From positions 1 through 64,000 of the forward strand of contig NZ_CALTYA010000007.1 in assembly GCF_943913405.1 (NCBI RefSeq): DNA of 64,000 nucleotides, read 5' to 3'. Position numbers and translations under genes: made by a program. The notes beneath the pieces are model-generated. The model searched no databases and was not told where the DNA came from. It worked only from the letters and a program-made list of their open reading frames with translations. The stretch's first letter is position 1; the number at the start of each line of letters is the position of its first letter. This DNA is from an uncultured Flavobacterium sp. Its GTDB lineage: Bacteria > Bacteroidota > Bacteroidia > Flavobacteriales > Flavobacteriaceae. Below are positions 1-8,605 of this stretch, piece after piece.

Positions 1-200
1 ATAAAAAACAGATTGTTTTCATATATTCTTCCGATAATGCGCGATAAAACATCGACTGCAAACATGGCCAGCAGATAAAATGTCACTATTTTATGCAGAA
101 TATCCAGCCTTTTAAAATAATAAATTCCTATACCTACTCCTCCTAAAACAACAATAGGAGAAAAGTAAGTACAGAAATTTACTAAATCATAGAAATCCAT
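1..200 (-). CDS. Membrane protein, N-terminal part only
   Basis: The reverse strand opens with ATG at 200 and stays open to the window edge, so only about 66 residues are visible and the C-terminus is missing. The start reads MDFYDLVNFCTYFSPIVVLG, then a Gly/Ile-rich hydrophobic stretch, a short basic turn (YYFKRLDILHK) and a second hydrophobic stretch, so at least two membrane helices are present. The start lies 3 bp after the stop of the 212-residue gene, which suggests co-transcription. I do not recognise the family from this fragment. Confidence 0.6.
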   Translation of the reverse strand, partial: MDFYDLVNFCTYFSPIVVLGGVGIGIYYFKRLDILHKIVTFYLLAMFAVDVLSRIIGRIYENNLFF

Positions 201-203
201 ATA

Positions 204-842
204 TTATGAAATTGACAGCAAATAGAAATCTTGTATTTGCAAACCGCCATCTGGACGGAAAGGCGGTACTGGACGAGCCATGTCATAATAACGATTTGGC
301 GTTAATCCTCCATCATCAGATTTTTCATAGACAACCAAATCTGCAGTAGCAACATTGCCAGCATTTAGTTTCAATGCAAAAAAGATTTTTAATTTGCGTC
401 CTAATTCCACGTCTCCAGAAGGAATAGCGAACGCTTGAAAAATATTTTCTTTAGTTTCTACTTGATTTTCAATCCAAGTTACATGATCATCTTCCCAAGC
501 TTCAATTCGCAACAAAGCCTCCTGTTCAGGAATTTCAGAACCTAAACCTGGCGACTCAAGCAAAGGGCTGACAGTGATGTAAGGCAAAATACCTTCTGAA
601 GATAAATCTTGCAATTCGTTATCTCTATTGGCAGAGATTAAAAAAAGCATAAGTTTGTTGTTAGTTACTCCAGGATAAACATGAATGTAAGCGCTTCTAG
701 AAGCTCCATCTTCACCCAGAACATTTCTTTGATAATAAAAACTGTTTCCATTGGCAAAAAGTGCGTTTAATTTATCTGCATCTTTTTGATCGCGTAATGC
801 GTTCCATCTACCAATACTTTCACGAATTTGATCTAAAGTCAT
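204..842 (-). CDS. Conserved-looking hypothetical protein, 212 aa
   Basis: Not recognised. The protein has no signal peptide or membrane segment and looks cytoplasmic. It starts with an amphipathic helix (MTLDQIRESIGRWNALRDQK) and continues with mixed beta-rich sequence, with acidic patches near residue 115 (EAWEDDH) and a proline-rich C-terminal part (ARPVPPFRPDGG). The ATG at 842 is the natural start. It lies downstream of the T6SS cargo genes on the same strand but is separated from the DUF3592-like gene by about 160 bp, so it may belong to a separate unit with the membrane protein that follows. No function is proposed. Confidence 0.6.
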   Translation of the reverse strand: MTLDQIRESIGRWNALRDQKDADKLNALFANGNSFYYQRNVLGEDGASRSAYIHVYPGVTNNKLMLFLISANRDNELQDLSSEGILPYITVSPLLESPGLGSEIPEQEALLRIEAWEDDHVTWIENQVETKENIFQAFAIPSGDVELGRKLKIFFALKLNAGNVATADLVVYEKSDDGGLTPNRYYDMARPVPPFRPDGGLQIQDFYLLSIS

Positions 843-1003
843 AATTAAGATTTTGTAGGTTATTTTTAAAAAACGAATAAAATTTGGTGGCTAGTAATCG
901 TTTTCGTACATCTCAAAGATATAGCTTTGCATACAAAAAACAAATTATATTTTCGTTTTTGAAAAAAAATATTATAAAAATTTTAAGATTTTGATTTTGA
1001 GAA

Positions 1004-1753
1004 CTATTCGTTTTTTCTTACATATAAAATGTATAGAATTCCTAAAATGGACAGCATGGAAAGTGATACAAAAAATAGCGCCCAAATTGGCATTTTCACA
1101 CCGTTAACAATATGATTATAAAGTCCGTAAGTTAATCCAAAGAATAGTAAAATCATGCTTATGGGCAATCCTGCTAAAAAAGCCTTGGCAAAGATGTCTT
1201 TGAATCTCGTCATCTGATTTCCGAAGGAATAACTGACCAAAGCGGTCGTGAGGAAGCCAAAAATGACTGCGAAGACAAAGGCAATTATAATTAAAAAGTA
1301 AGTTCCGAAAGTATTTTCAAGAACATTTTCACTACCATCTAGATAAGAAACACTCATATTTTCTCCTACATTTGGCACTTCTCCAGAATGTGTTGAAGAT
1401 TCTAATTTGATCTGTTTTCCGTGCTTGTCTTTAAATTCAAATAACGGAATATGCATCGTTCTTGTCCGTGATCGATTGTCAGAATCTTTATATCTTTCTT
1501 CGTATGTTTTATAGCTTATGATTTTTGCCGAATATTTGTCTCCGCTCCAATAAATGTAGGAAGAACTCAACGACATATAAGCCGTAGAAATAAAAATTGC
1601 AATCGTGCTCAAAAACAGCACAAAAGTAAATCCAATAGAAAGACAGCCAGAATCTTTGAGCCTTTTTGAAATTTTAAAAGTAAAAAAGACGGAAATCAAG
1701 AGAACTGCAAGCGCTAAATATCCTGTATTTGTAATCATTAAAGCTTTTAGCAT
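1004..1753 (-). CDS. DUF3592-like membrane protein
   Basis: The protein has 249 residues with about five predicted membrane helices: near residues 10-27, 38-58, 150-175, 190-210 and 222-243. Between helices 2 and 3 is a soluble beta-rich loop (about 70-140) with the DUF3592 pattern: a segment beginning YSAKIISYKTYEERYK, a polar insert, then a PLFEFKDKHGKQIKLES strand and a VGENMSVSYL strand. DUF3592 proteins are envelope proteins of unknown function. The start lies 3 bp from the stop of the 184-residue lipoprotein gene, so the two are very probably co-transcribed. Its position at the distal end of a T6SS cargo operon makes an accessory or immunity role possible, but nothing in the sequence proves it. 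Confidence 0.65.
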   Translation of the reverse strand: MLKALMITNTGYLALAVLLISVFFTFKISKRLKDSGCLSIGFTFVLFLSTIAIFISTAYMSLSSSYIYWSGDKYSAKIISYKTYEERYKDSDNRSRTRTMHIPLFEFKDKHGKQIKLESSTHSGEVPNVGENMSVSYLDGSENVLENTFGTYFLIIIAFVFAVIFGFLTTALVSYSFGNQMTRFKDIFAKAFLAGLPISMILLFFGLTYGLYNHIVNGVKMPIWALFFVSLSMLSILGILYILYVRKNE

Positions 1754-1756
1754 AAT

Positions 1757-2311
1757 TTATTTACTAAAAAAATCTTCAATATTTAGATTCACAGGAAGGT
1801 TAATTTCTCTTTTATTTGCATCGTCAATTTTAAGCAAAATCTTAATTTTTCCGGTCAATTTTGTATACTTTTTATCTGCAGGAATGCTGATTGAGAAATA
1901 GCTGTAAGTCTTATTTCCTTCATCAAAAAAAGGTGATTTCAGAATCGAAAGTTGCTTTTTATCCAAAGAAATGGCTTCGTTTTTTTCCGTCTTTAATGAA
2001 TAATCTAAGATTTCTACCTGAATCAAATCTTCTAATTCGCCGTCTTTATTTTCAACCCAGCCGTCTTTATTATTTTTTTCTGCCGTGGCTTTATCCAAAA
2101 GAAATGCGCTGGAAAGAAACAAAACATCTGTCGGCATTTTATCGCTTTCAACCTCGTCCTCCACTTCCACTTTCATCCTAGATTTGATCGTATCTAAAAT
2201 CGCTGATTTCTCTTTAGCCGAAAATTTATCGCTTGCTTTTTCTTGGCAACTGGCGGTAAAAACAATCATCATTGCGATTGCAAAAAAGCTTTTAAATTTT
2301 ATATGATGCAT
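1757..2311 (-). CDS. Small lipoprotein, unknown function
   Basis: The 184-residue product has a clear lipoprotein signal: a basic N-terminus (MHHIKFKS), a hydrophobic core and a TASC lipobox with Cys22. The mature part is charged and beta-rich, without a domain that I recognise. A DANKREINLPVNLNIEDFF stretch closes the protein. Its start overlaps the end of the 272-residue gene by 13 bp, which signals translational coupling. Periplasmic or outer-membrane lipoproteins next to T6SS effectors are often immunity proteins, so this is a candidate immunity or accessory protein for the upstream cargo; that is inference only. Confidence 0.6.
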   Translation of the reverse strand: MHHIKFKSFFAIAMMIVFTASCQEKASDKFSAKEKSAILDTIKSRMKVEVEDEVESDKMPTDVLFLSSAFLLDKATAEKNNKDGWVENKDGELEDLIQVEILDYSLKTEKNEAISLDKKQLSILKSPFFDEGNKTYSYFSISIPADKKYTKLTGKIKILLKIDDANKREINLPVNLNIEDFFSK

Positions 2312-3117
2312 AATTCTTCGTTTTCTTTTTTCATGTGTAATTTTACTTCCAGCTCAACATTGCTCTGGGTTTTAGGATCAGGACTTAAAAATTGCAATGC
2401 CGCGCTTCCATCGATTCTGGTCAAAGTTACCAATCTTCCATAACCCCAGAATTCTAATTTTAATTCTGATTCCTCTAAAGGCATTACTTCTAGATTTTCA
2501 GCAAAAAGTCCGATAATGCTTTGCTTGATTCCAGCTCTTTTTGCTTCGTCATAATAAAAAGCAGTCGCTTGCAGTTTTTCTTTTTCAGCAGATAATTCTA
2601 AAAACTGTTGGGCATCATGATTGCTTAAAATCGCATGCAGTTTTCTAAAATAAAGAATTGTGGTTTGCCAAATATCCTTGACTTCTCTCAAATCGACAGA
2701 ATTTTGCCAGCCGTCTAGCACAAACGGAAGCTCAACTTCAATTTTTGTCGCAATTTCAAAAGCCGGGTATTCAATATTTTCGCTCAAGCCATGCCAAGGC
2801 GTTTCAATTGACGTACTGAATTCGTGGTCGGTTTCTTTCCAATTTAAGCCTGCATCAAACATCTCTAAATCAATCATGAAGCTTTCTTTTTCAGTAATCG
2901 CTTTTTCGCCTGAGCGCGGAAACATTTTGCCGACGACATCATATTTTCCGCTTTGCAATAAGACGTGATTGATCGGCATTTGCCCAGAAATCATTCCTGT
3001 TTTTGACTTTTCTCCGATATTTGACATGACCGGAACATCGTTCACATAAACGACTCCGCCTGAATTAATCGTAGGATAAACATAATAATAAGGATGCTTG
3101 AATTTCTTATTTTCCAT
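2299..3117 (-). CDS. Hypothetical protein in T6SS cargo cluster, 272 aa
   Basis: Not recognised. The protein has no signal peptide. Its N-terminal half is beta-rich (YYYVYPTINSGGVVYVNDVPV, split by Gly) and the middle is helical (KDIWQTTILYFRKLHAILSNHDAQQ). The C-terminal third (LKLEFWGYGRLVTLTRIDGSAALQFLSPDP) again looks like beta sheet. It begins 21 bp after the OmpA-domain gene and overlaps the lipoprotein gene, so it belongs to the same operon. Cytoplasmic proteins beside T6SS cargo can be adaptors, chaperones or immunity proteins; the sequence does not say which. Confidence 0.6.
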   Translation of the reverse strand: MENKKFKHPYYYVYPTINSGGVVYVNDVPVMSNIGEKSKTGMISGQMPINHVLLQSGKYDVVGKMFPRSGEKAITEKESFMIDLEMFDAGLNWKETDHEFSTSIETPWHGLSENIEYPAFEIATKIEVELPFVLDGWQNSVDLREVKDIWQTTILYFRKLHAILSNHDAQQFLELSAEKEKLQATAFYYDEAKRAGIKQSIIGLFAENLEVMPLEESELKLEFWGYGRLVTLTRIDGSAALQFLSPDPKTQSNVELEVKLHMKKENEELCII

Positions 3118-3138
3118 GGTTTGTTTTTCTTTTTTTGG

Positions 3139-5772
3139 CTATTTGTTAATGTATCTTTTCTTTAAAGGAATTTTATCTTCAGGCAGAATATCGTCTGAAA
3201 CAGAGAAACTTCGGGTAAACCAGCCTACTTCCATCTTGATATCAAGCGAAACTTTTACGCCTGAAAATTTGAGTGTAGGCTCTATAAAAATACCTTTGTC
3301 ATCAGAATCAATTTTCAAATCTCCACCGAAATAGGCATTTGCCGTGGCTTCAGCAGTAAATTTGAATTTAATCTCTAATTGTTTTATGTTCAAGTCATTT
3401 CCGGCGGCGACTTTGATTTTTATCTTGATGCCCATTTTTCCGCCGATTGTCACACTCCCGCCGGTAATTCCTGTAATGCTGTTGATTTTCAAGGCTTCCA
3501 GCATCACTTCAAGTTCTCCGGAGAATTTTGCTTCTGCAGAAATTTCAGCTCCAACTACTTTTCCGTAGCTTCTAATTTTGTCAACAATCTTAGCAATTGC
3601 TGGACTTCCCGTCGTTCCGTATGAAACTACGGCGACAGCCGCAGCAATTAAATCGATGGTAGTATTTACTCCGATTAAAGGTTTGGCGGCAAAATTTACC
3701 TCGCCGACTACGGCTATTCTCAAGCTGTCTTCTTCTTTTTTCAAATACCAAGATCCGACAACTTCAAATTTTGGATATTCAACGCCAAAACTGACCGGAA
3801 TACTTGTGGCTTTCATCACGCCACGGCAGACATTGATTGCGTTTTGGGCAATTTCTACGGTTTTGGAAAGTATTTTTGCCGTAGCTTCTATTTTTGATTC
3901 AAAATCTTTATTGACGCCAACTTTCTGCTTTCCTTCGTTCCATTCGGCTTTTATTCCCAATCCGATTTTTATTGGAACTTCGCCGTTCTTATTCATCAGC
4001 CAGTTTTTATAACCTGCTTCCCTAGCCTTTTTTTGGTGTTCTGCAAAAATGCTCATCTGCGCGGGCATGTTCGTGTGCGAGTAATTTTCTACATTAATCT
4101 GCAGTTCAAAAGCAAGCTCCCACTTGATGTCAGGAAAAGCGTGAATTCTTACCGTCGCATTTCCTGGATTGGAATAATACCTGCAAGAATTGAAATAAAT
4201 ATTATACAAATTAGCCGAACTCAGCTGTTTTCCCGAAGCAAAATCAAGCATATTCCATGTGGGCCAAATGTATTGAATCGGCGCCGGATTGGCTTTTGAA
4301 AGACTAGAACGAATGGGAATCGACACAGAAAGCCCTTCTTTTTCAATAGGTTTGCTGAATTCTGTCGAAGTAACCCTGATCTTTTTCTGGTGCTTATTTT
4401 TTTCTTTGAAACAAGCTTTCGTTTGATAATCAGTGATGTCTAAAACAACATTTTTATCTTCGCTTGAAGCAACCGTTTCATAAATAATCGTCTGAGCGTC
4501 ATGCCCATAGAATTTAAAAGAGACGTCAACTCTTCTTGCCTCCATGTATTGTTTTTCATCTTTGTATTTGATATTGTCTCCCGCTTTTTTATCGTCTGTG
4601 GCATTTATTTCGCCTTTTCCGCTGGATATGATTCTCTGCGGATCTAATTTTCCATCAACAAAAAATTTCTTTACGATATCGCTTCTTTTCTGCGAAAGGC
4701 TTTTGTTATATTTCTCTTTTCCGATCACGCAGGCATAACCGTCGATGTAAATTTTTGAATATTCATGCTCTAGCAAAAATCCCAAAACATTGCTTAATTT
4801 TTTGTTTCCGTCCGCATTGATCACGTGGCTGTCGAAATCGAAAAAAATGGTTTTTGTAATATCTTCCTTCGGATGTTCGATGTTTATGAGCTTCATCCCC
4901 TTCTTAAAAATGTCCTGCTTTTTAGTTTCCGTAATTGAGACTTCCTCAAATTTACAAGGATCATATCGCTCTGGCTTCAATTCTAATTCCCCGACTTTTA
5001 CCGGCGTATTATTTACGGGAGGCTCCGGATGGCGGGCTATTTCTTCATTTTTAATTCTCAAGAAACGTGCATGTGCGCTGTCTTTATTTGAATCTAAAAC
5101 ATAATTTCCGTTGGCAATAACTTTTACGTAGAATTTTTCTGTTCCAACGCCCAGACGCAATTTTGCGCGCCATGTCGACGTGTTTTTTATCTGCAGATTT
5201 ACTTCGCCGTCAACTATTTTCACCTTCGGATAGGAGTCTACCAATCGGTCATCTCCGGCTTGCGTATTGTAAATTTCGATAGTGACCAAGCTTCCGTTTA
5301 AACCTTCTGTTTCCAAATTCAGATGCACAATATTTCCATAAGAGAATATCTGGCTCTGCCTTACATCGACTCCGTCATTTGTCGTGCTCCATTTGCTTTT
5401 TGAAACTAACGGATTGCAGTGTCCCCTAAATTGAAGTCCAATTTCTTTGGAAGCATTAGGTTTTCCGGTAATGCTCGCATCCAAAAAATAAGTGTAAGGA
5501 CCGCATAATTTTCTTGGTATAAAAACGCCATAAATATAAGTCGGACCAAGCGTTTTTTGGAGCATAATGACGTCTTTTTCCTTGTCAAACCACATCCAGG
5601 TTACTTGTTTTTCTTTGTCAGCTTTGGTCGTTTGCGGAAACCACTCGCCTACCTCAAAAAAAACGTCTTTGCTTGGATGAATTGTGACTAACTTATTAGG
5701 AATAGACAGATTAGCAATCACAGAATGTTCTTCCTTGCCTGTCCATTTTATTTTTTTTATTCCTCTCGCCAT
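3139..5772 (-). CDS. Large OmpA-domain protein, putative T6SS cargo
   Basis: The 877-residue protein has no signal peptide. Residues 1-290 are beta-rich, with several Ig-like strands (for example VHLNLETEGLNGSLVTIEIYN). Residues about 305-430 form an OmpA/MotB-like peptidoglycan-binding domain: a TIFFDFDSHVINADGNKKL strand-helix, an IYIDGYACVIGKEKYNKSLS loop in place of the usual DGHTD, an SQKRSDIVKKFF helix and a SGKGE end. The remaining about 440 residues are unrecognised; they hold a hydrophobic Ala/Val stretch (about 704-720) and then long alternating beta strands (about 745-860). The gene follows the PAAR-like gene by 10 bp. A cytoplasmic protein with a peptidoglycan-binding fold next to a PAAR-type tip fits a T6SS-delivered effector or carrier; the toxic activity, if any, is not identifiable. 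Confidence 0.7.
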   Translation of the reverse strand: MARGIKKIKWTGKEEHSVIANLSIPNKLVTIHPSKDVFFEVGEWFPQTTKADKEKQVTWMWFDKEKDVIMLQKTLGPTYIYGVFIPRKLCGPYTYFLDASITGKPNASKEIGLQFRGHCNPLVSKSKWSTTNDGVDVRQSQIFSYGNIVHLNLETEGLNGSLVTIEIYNTQAGDDRLVDSYPKVKIVDGEVNLQIKNTSTWRAKLRLGVGTEKFYVKVIANGNYVLDSNKDSAHARFLRIKNEEIARHPEPPVNNTPVKVGELELKPERYDPCKFEEVSITETKKQDIFKKGMKLINIEHPKEDITKTIFFDFDSHVINADGNKKLSNVLGFLLEHEYSKIYIDGYACVIGKEKYNKSLSQKRSDIVKKFFVDGKLDPQRIISSGKGEINATDDKKAGDNIKYKDEKQYMEARRVDVSFKFYGHDAQTIIYETVASSEDKNVVLDITDYQTKACFKEKNKHQKKIRVTSTEFSKPIEKEGLSVSIPIRSSLSKANPAPIQYIWPTWNMLDFASGKQLSSANLYNIYFNSCRYYSNPGNATVRIHAFPDIKWELAFELQINVENYSHTNMPAQMSIFAEHQKKAREAGYKNWLMNKNGEVPIKIGLGIKAEWNEGKQKVGVNKDFESKIEATAKILSKTVEIAQNAINVCRGVMKATSIPVSFGVEYPKFEVVGSWYLKKEEDSLRIAVVGEVNFAAKPLIGVNTTIDLIAAAVAVVSYGTTGSPAIAKIVDKIRSYGKVVGAEISAEAKFSGELEVMLEALKINSITGITGGSVTIGGKMGIKIKIKVAAGNDLNIKQLEIKFKFTAEATANAYFGGDLKIDSDDKGIFIEPTLKFSGVKVSLDIKMEVGWFTRSFSVSDDILPEDKIPLKKRYINK

Positions 5773-5782
5773 CTTAAAATGA

Positions 5783-6292
5783 TTAAATAAATTGCTTGAA
5801 TTTTTCGATTACGCCTGGATTCGAAGGCTGTTTTTCTAACATTTTTTCATTATTAGCAAGGGGGTTCAGCTGGCTTTGTACCTCAGCGTTTGCGTTTTTA
5901 GTATTTTGGTTGCTTCCTTCTGTTTTTTGTCCGTTTTTGTCGATAAAAATACAATCCGGACCGCCAATCGGGCAAGTCGCTTTGCTGTCTTCAAGCAAAA
6001 TTTTACCGCTGTTTGACATCGTCACTTTTTCATAAAAAGCGCTCCATTTTGTAATCACCGCTTTGCACGGAAGATAACCGCCCGGAGTCGGCTGTAATTT
6101 GCATTTTCCGAAGGTATTTTTCTCTAAAGTCTGGCCTAATTCTTTATCGGTCGCAATGAGTTTTTTAGATCCGTCTTTGTCATTTGCATATTCTTTTTCA
6201 TGCGTCTTCACCATTAGTTTATCAATTAATGGCTCTACACTGAACTTGCATTTGCAGTCAGCTCCTTGAACAACAATATATTTCTCACTCAT
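5783..6292 (-). CDS. PAAR-like DUF4280 protein, T6SS spike tip
   Basis: The 169-residue protein matches the DUF4280/PAAR-like family: a start with a Cys pair (YIVVQGADCKCKFS), a central Cys-containing turn (FGKCKLQPTPGGYLPCKAVITKW), and the diagnostic end GKILLEDSKATCPIGGPDCIFI. In this family the small protein caps the VgrG spike and recruits effectors. Cysteines at about 13, 15, 64, 76, 108 and 114 could bind a metal, as in PAAR cones. The last 45 residues are a polar tail rich in Asn and Gln, which could be the link to cargo. The next gene, the OmpA-domain protein, starts 10 bp later, which supports a tip-cargo pair. Confidence 0.8.
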   Translation of the reverse strand: MSEKYIVVQGADCKCKFSVEPLIDKLMVKTHEKEYANDKDGSKKLIATDKELGQTLEKNTFGKCKLQPTPGGYLPCKAVITKWSAFYEKVTMSNSGKILLEDSKATCPIGGPDCIFIDKNGQKTEGSNQNTKNANAEVQSQLNPLANNEKMLEKQPSNPGVIEKFKQFI

Positions 6293-6312
6293 GGTTTTTA
6301 TTTTTTCGGATG

Positions 6313-7365
6313 CTATATAATCGATATTACAATTTCAACTTTCCTCGGAATTTCAAGATCAATGGAGCATTCAAAAAACATAGATTCGACAAGATTTGTT
6401 TTAGAATCTAAGAAATATTTTGCCCTGAAATTTCCCGTCGCTTTTTCGGCTTCCGGATTTAGCATCGCATGATATTGGTAATCTAAATTCTCTTCAAAAT
6501 CTGCTTTTGCCCTTTCATCATTTAAAATTCCCTGTTGTTCGATATTTATTAATTTATAGTCATCTATATATTTTTCAATTTTTTGTTCCGTTGCATAAAC
6601 TGGCGCCTTGCAGTTTATCAATAATGGAAAAGCAACATTTCTTTTGCTCAAATATTTTGTATAATGAACGTAGATTCCGTTGAAATAAGCGTTTAAAAAC
6701 CAATCTTTTGAAAGTGCTTCATTTAATTTTTCTTCACTTTGCAAGGTTTTTTCATTCAAATCGAGGTATTTTTCAACCCATTCGCCCTCATATTCGCCTA
6801 AAATCTTCTCTTTTACTTTTTCCCAGCGATTGTTTATTTCATTAAAATTATAAACAGAATCCCACTTTCCTTCTTCATCGACAATTATTTGCAAAGGATA
6901 AATTACGCTGGCAACTTTTTCAGCCAATTCATCTGCAATGGTAGATGTTTCCTCATTATTTATAAATGTTTTAGAAATTCTGTCTACTTCAAAAACACTT
7001 TTTTGATTGTCAATTTTACCTTTGAAATAAATGCTTGTCTCAAATTTCATCGTATTTATTTCTTCGCCTTTAACAACTTTGTATTCAACGCCATAATTAA
7101 TTTTCTGCTGAATCGGAATGAAAAGCAACTTATTTCCAGCATTAAAAAATACTTCCGGAATCACATATAAATCCACTTCATTATATTCTGGATAAATAAA
7201 AAGTTCCTTTAAATCTTTTGGAAAATCGAGAACTATGAAATTGTCGTGATCGCAAAAAATATTATGGAAATTTTTCACTTCCAATGTTGGTTTCCCTAGA
7301 ATTTTAGAAATACTTTCCAGAGAATCTCCTTCTTTTATTTTGTATTTTTTATATTTTGGCTTCAA
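6313..7365 (-). CDS. LysM-domain protein of T6SS cluster
   Basis: The 350-residue protein starts with a LysM-like module (about residues 7-55: KIKEGDSLESISKILGKPTL, then a second helix and an FIVLDFPKDL strand). No signal peptide precedes it, so it is made in the cytoplasm. The rest is an unrecognised alpha/beta region with a helical middle (about 130-230, many Glu and Lys) and a C-terminal beta part (KATGNFRAKYFLDSKTNLVES, then VEIVISII at the end). It lies 20 bp upstream of the DUF4280 gene. LysM proteins are common next to PAAR and VgrG genes and may fix spike proteins or cargo; this role is inferred from context. Confidence 0.65.
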   Translation of the reverse strand: MKPKYKKYKIKEGDSLESISKILGKPTLEVKNFHNIFCDHDNFIVLDFPKDLKELFIYPEYNEVDLYVIPEVFFNAGNKLLFIPIQQKINYGVEYKVVKGEEINTMKFETSIYFKGKIDNQKSVFEVDRISKTFINNEETSTIADELAEKVASVIYPLQIIVDEEGKWDSVYNFNEINNRWEKVKEKILGEYEGEWVEKYLDLNEKTLQSEEKLNEALSKDWFLNAYFNGIYVHYTKYLSKRNVAFPLLINCKAPVYATEQKIEKYIDDYKLINIEQQGILNDERAKADFEENLDYQYHAMLNPEAEKATGNFRAKYFLDSKTNLVESMFFECSIDLEIPRKVEIVISII

Positions 7366-7415
7366 AAAAATTTGTTTTTTATATCAATTAATAGAATTTG
7401 AACTTCGCTTTCCGC

Positions 7416-8585
7416 TTATTTTTCTTGCCAGAAATCAAAATCTGGAAAAACCAAAGCAACCTTTCCTTCCCATTTTGGAAAAACGAAATTTTTAGGCAGT
7501 GAATATTTTGACACTTTATAATCTCGCTTGACATAATCTAATTTGGCGGCTCGAAATTTCATGATTTCTTGTTTTCCTTTCAGATTTTGAAGCCAGATCT
7601 TGCCAAAAGAAAAATCTTTGCCTCCCTGCCTTTTTTCCATTCCAAGGATGATTCTCACTCCTTTTCCATACTTATTTTCAAAATCTAGAAATTGCTTTTC
7701 AAAATCATTCGGAAACACAATTTGCGCTTCATACCATTCTTTTTGGTCTCTTGAAATCCATTGCATATAAAACTGGACTGGCAATTTTTTGTTAGAAATT
7801 TTACCGTCTAAAGCCGGATTTGCATTCCATTCTAAAAATTTTAAATCACCGTCGGCATAAACTACGCTTCCGTCTTTTGACAAACCGCTGATTGCCATGC
7901 TGAAATTTTTCGTGGCTTCTTCCTCTGTACTGTAAGCAATGTCGTATTTATATGCAGGATTTCCTTTTTCCCACGAATCATACGGAATTCCGTGAATTTT
8001 CCAATAAGTGAGGTAATTTCCCCATGATTTTACGTCTTTCTTCTTGTAATCAGCGTCAATATTCGGATCTTCAATTCCTTCTTTTACTTTGAATTTCCCA
8101 ACTTGGGTTATGGATTGTCCGGCTTTCAGCCAAACGCAGACATTTCCTCCTGGCGCAGTCCCTGTCACTATTTCAGTATATTCTAATTGGTTTCCAAAAG
8201 AATCTACAATTCCCTTTTTGAAAAAAGCCAAGATATTTTCACGATCTAATTTAAATCCAGATTTATAAACCAAATTATCAACACTGCAAACCCATTTTAC
8301 CGCCATGCTATCTGGAACAGGCTTCAAAACTTCACCGCCCACAAAACCACCGCTCGTTTCTCCCCAACCTTGATTGGCACCCGTTCCAAGCGAAGCTGCC
8401 GCAATTTTTTCTTTTTTATAGAAATATTGAACAGAAGGCGCTCCAGACGGATAATTTTTTGGTGCCGACAAGCCAGCATTCCAGTTAAAAGTATCGCTGT
8501 TTTCACTTCCTTTCTGACTATAAACACATCTTGAAAAAAGCAATAAGGATAAAAAAAGAAAAAAACAGCTTAAATATCTTGTCAT
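7416..8585 (-). CDS. DUF2931 family exported protein, candidate immunity
   Basis: The 389-residue product has an N-terminal signal (MTRYLSCFFLFLSLLLFSRC); Cys20 could be lipidated but the preceding residues are a weak lipobox. The mature part shows DUF2931 hallmarks: FNWNAGLSAPKNYP near the start, the NQGWGETSGGFVGGEVLKP segment, then PDSMAVKWVCSVDNLVYKS and FKLDRENILAFFKKG. DUF2931 proteins are envelope proteins of unknown function, frequent in Bacteroidota and near T6SS genes. This gene directly follows the Tle1-like lipase (20 bp gap). Since lipase effectors that act in the periplasm need a periplasmic immunity protein, this is the best candidate for that role; the assignment is positional. 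Confidence 0.7.
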   Translation of the reverse strand: MTRYLSCFFLFLSLLLFSRCVYSQKGSENSDTFNWNAGLSAPKNYPSGAPSVQYFYKKEKIAAASLGTGANQGWGETSGGFVGGEVLKPVPDSMAVKWVCSVDNLVYKSGFKLDRENILAFFKKGIVDSFGNQLEYTEIVTGTAPGGNVCVWLKAGQSITQVGKFKVKEGIEDPNIDADYKKKDVKSWGNYLTYWKIHGIPYDSWEKGNPAYKYDIAYSTEEEATKNFSMAISGLSKDGSVVYADGDLKFLEWNANPALDGKISNKKLPVQFYMQWISRDQKEWYEAQIVFPNDFEKQFLDFENKYGKGVRIILGMEKRQGGKDFSFGKIWLQNLKGKQEIMKFRAAKLDYVKRDYKVSKYSLPKNFVFPKWEGKVALVFPDFDFWQEK

Positions 8586-8605
8586 AATTTTATTTGGTAA
8601 ATCGA

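Noticed and set aside
3344..5104. Several open frames of 60-144 codons opposite the OmpA-domain gene
   Set aside because: They are antisense shadows in an AT-rich genome, with no start context and no recognisable protein features.
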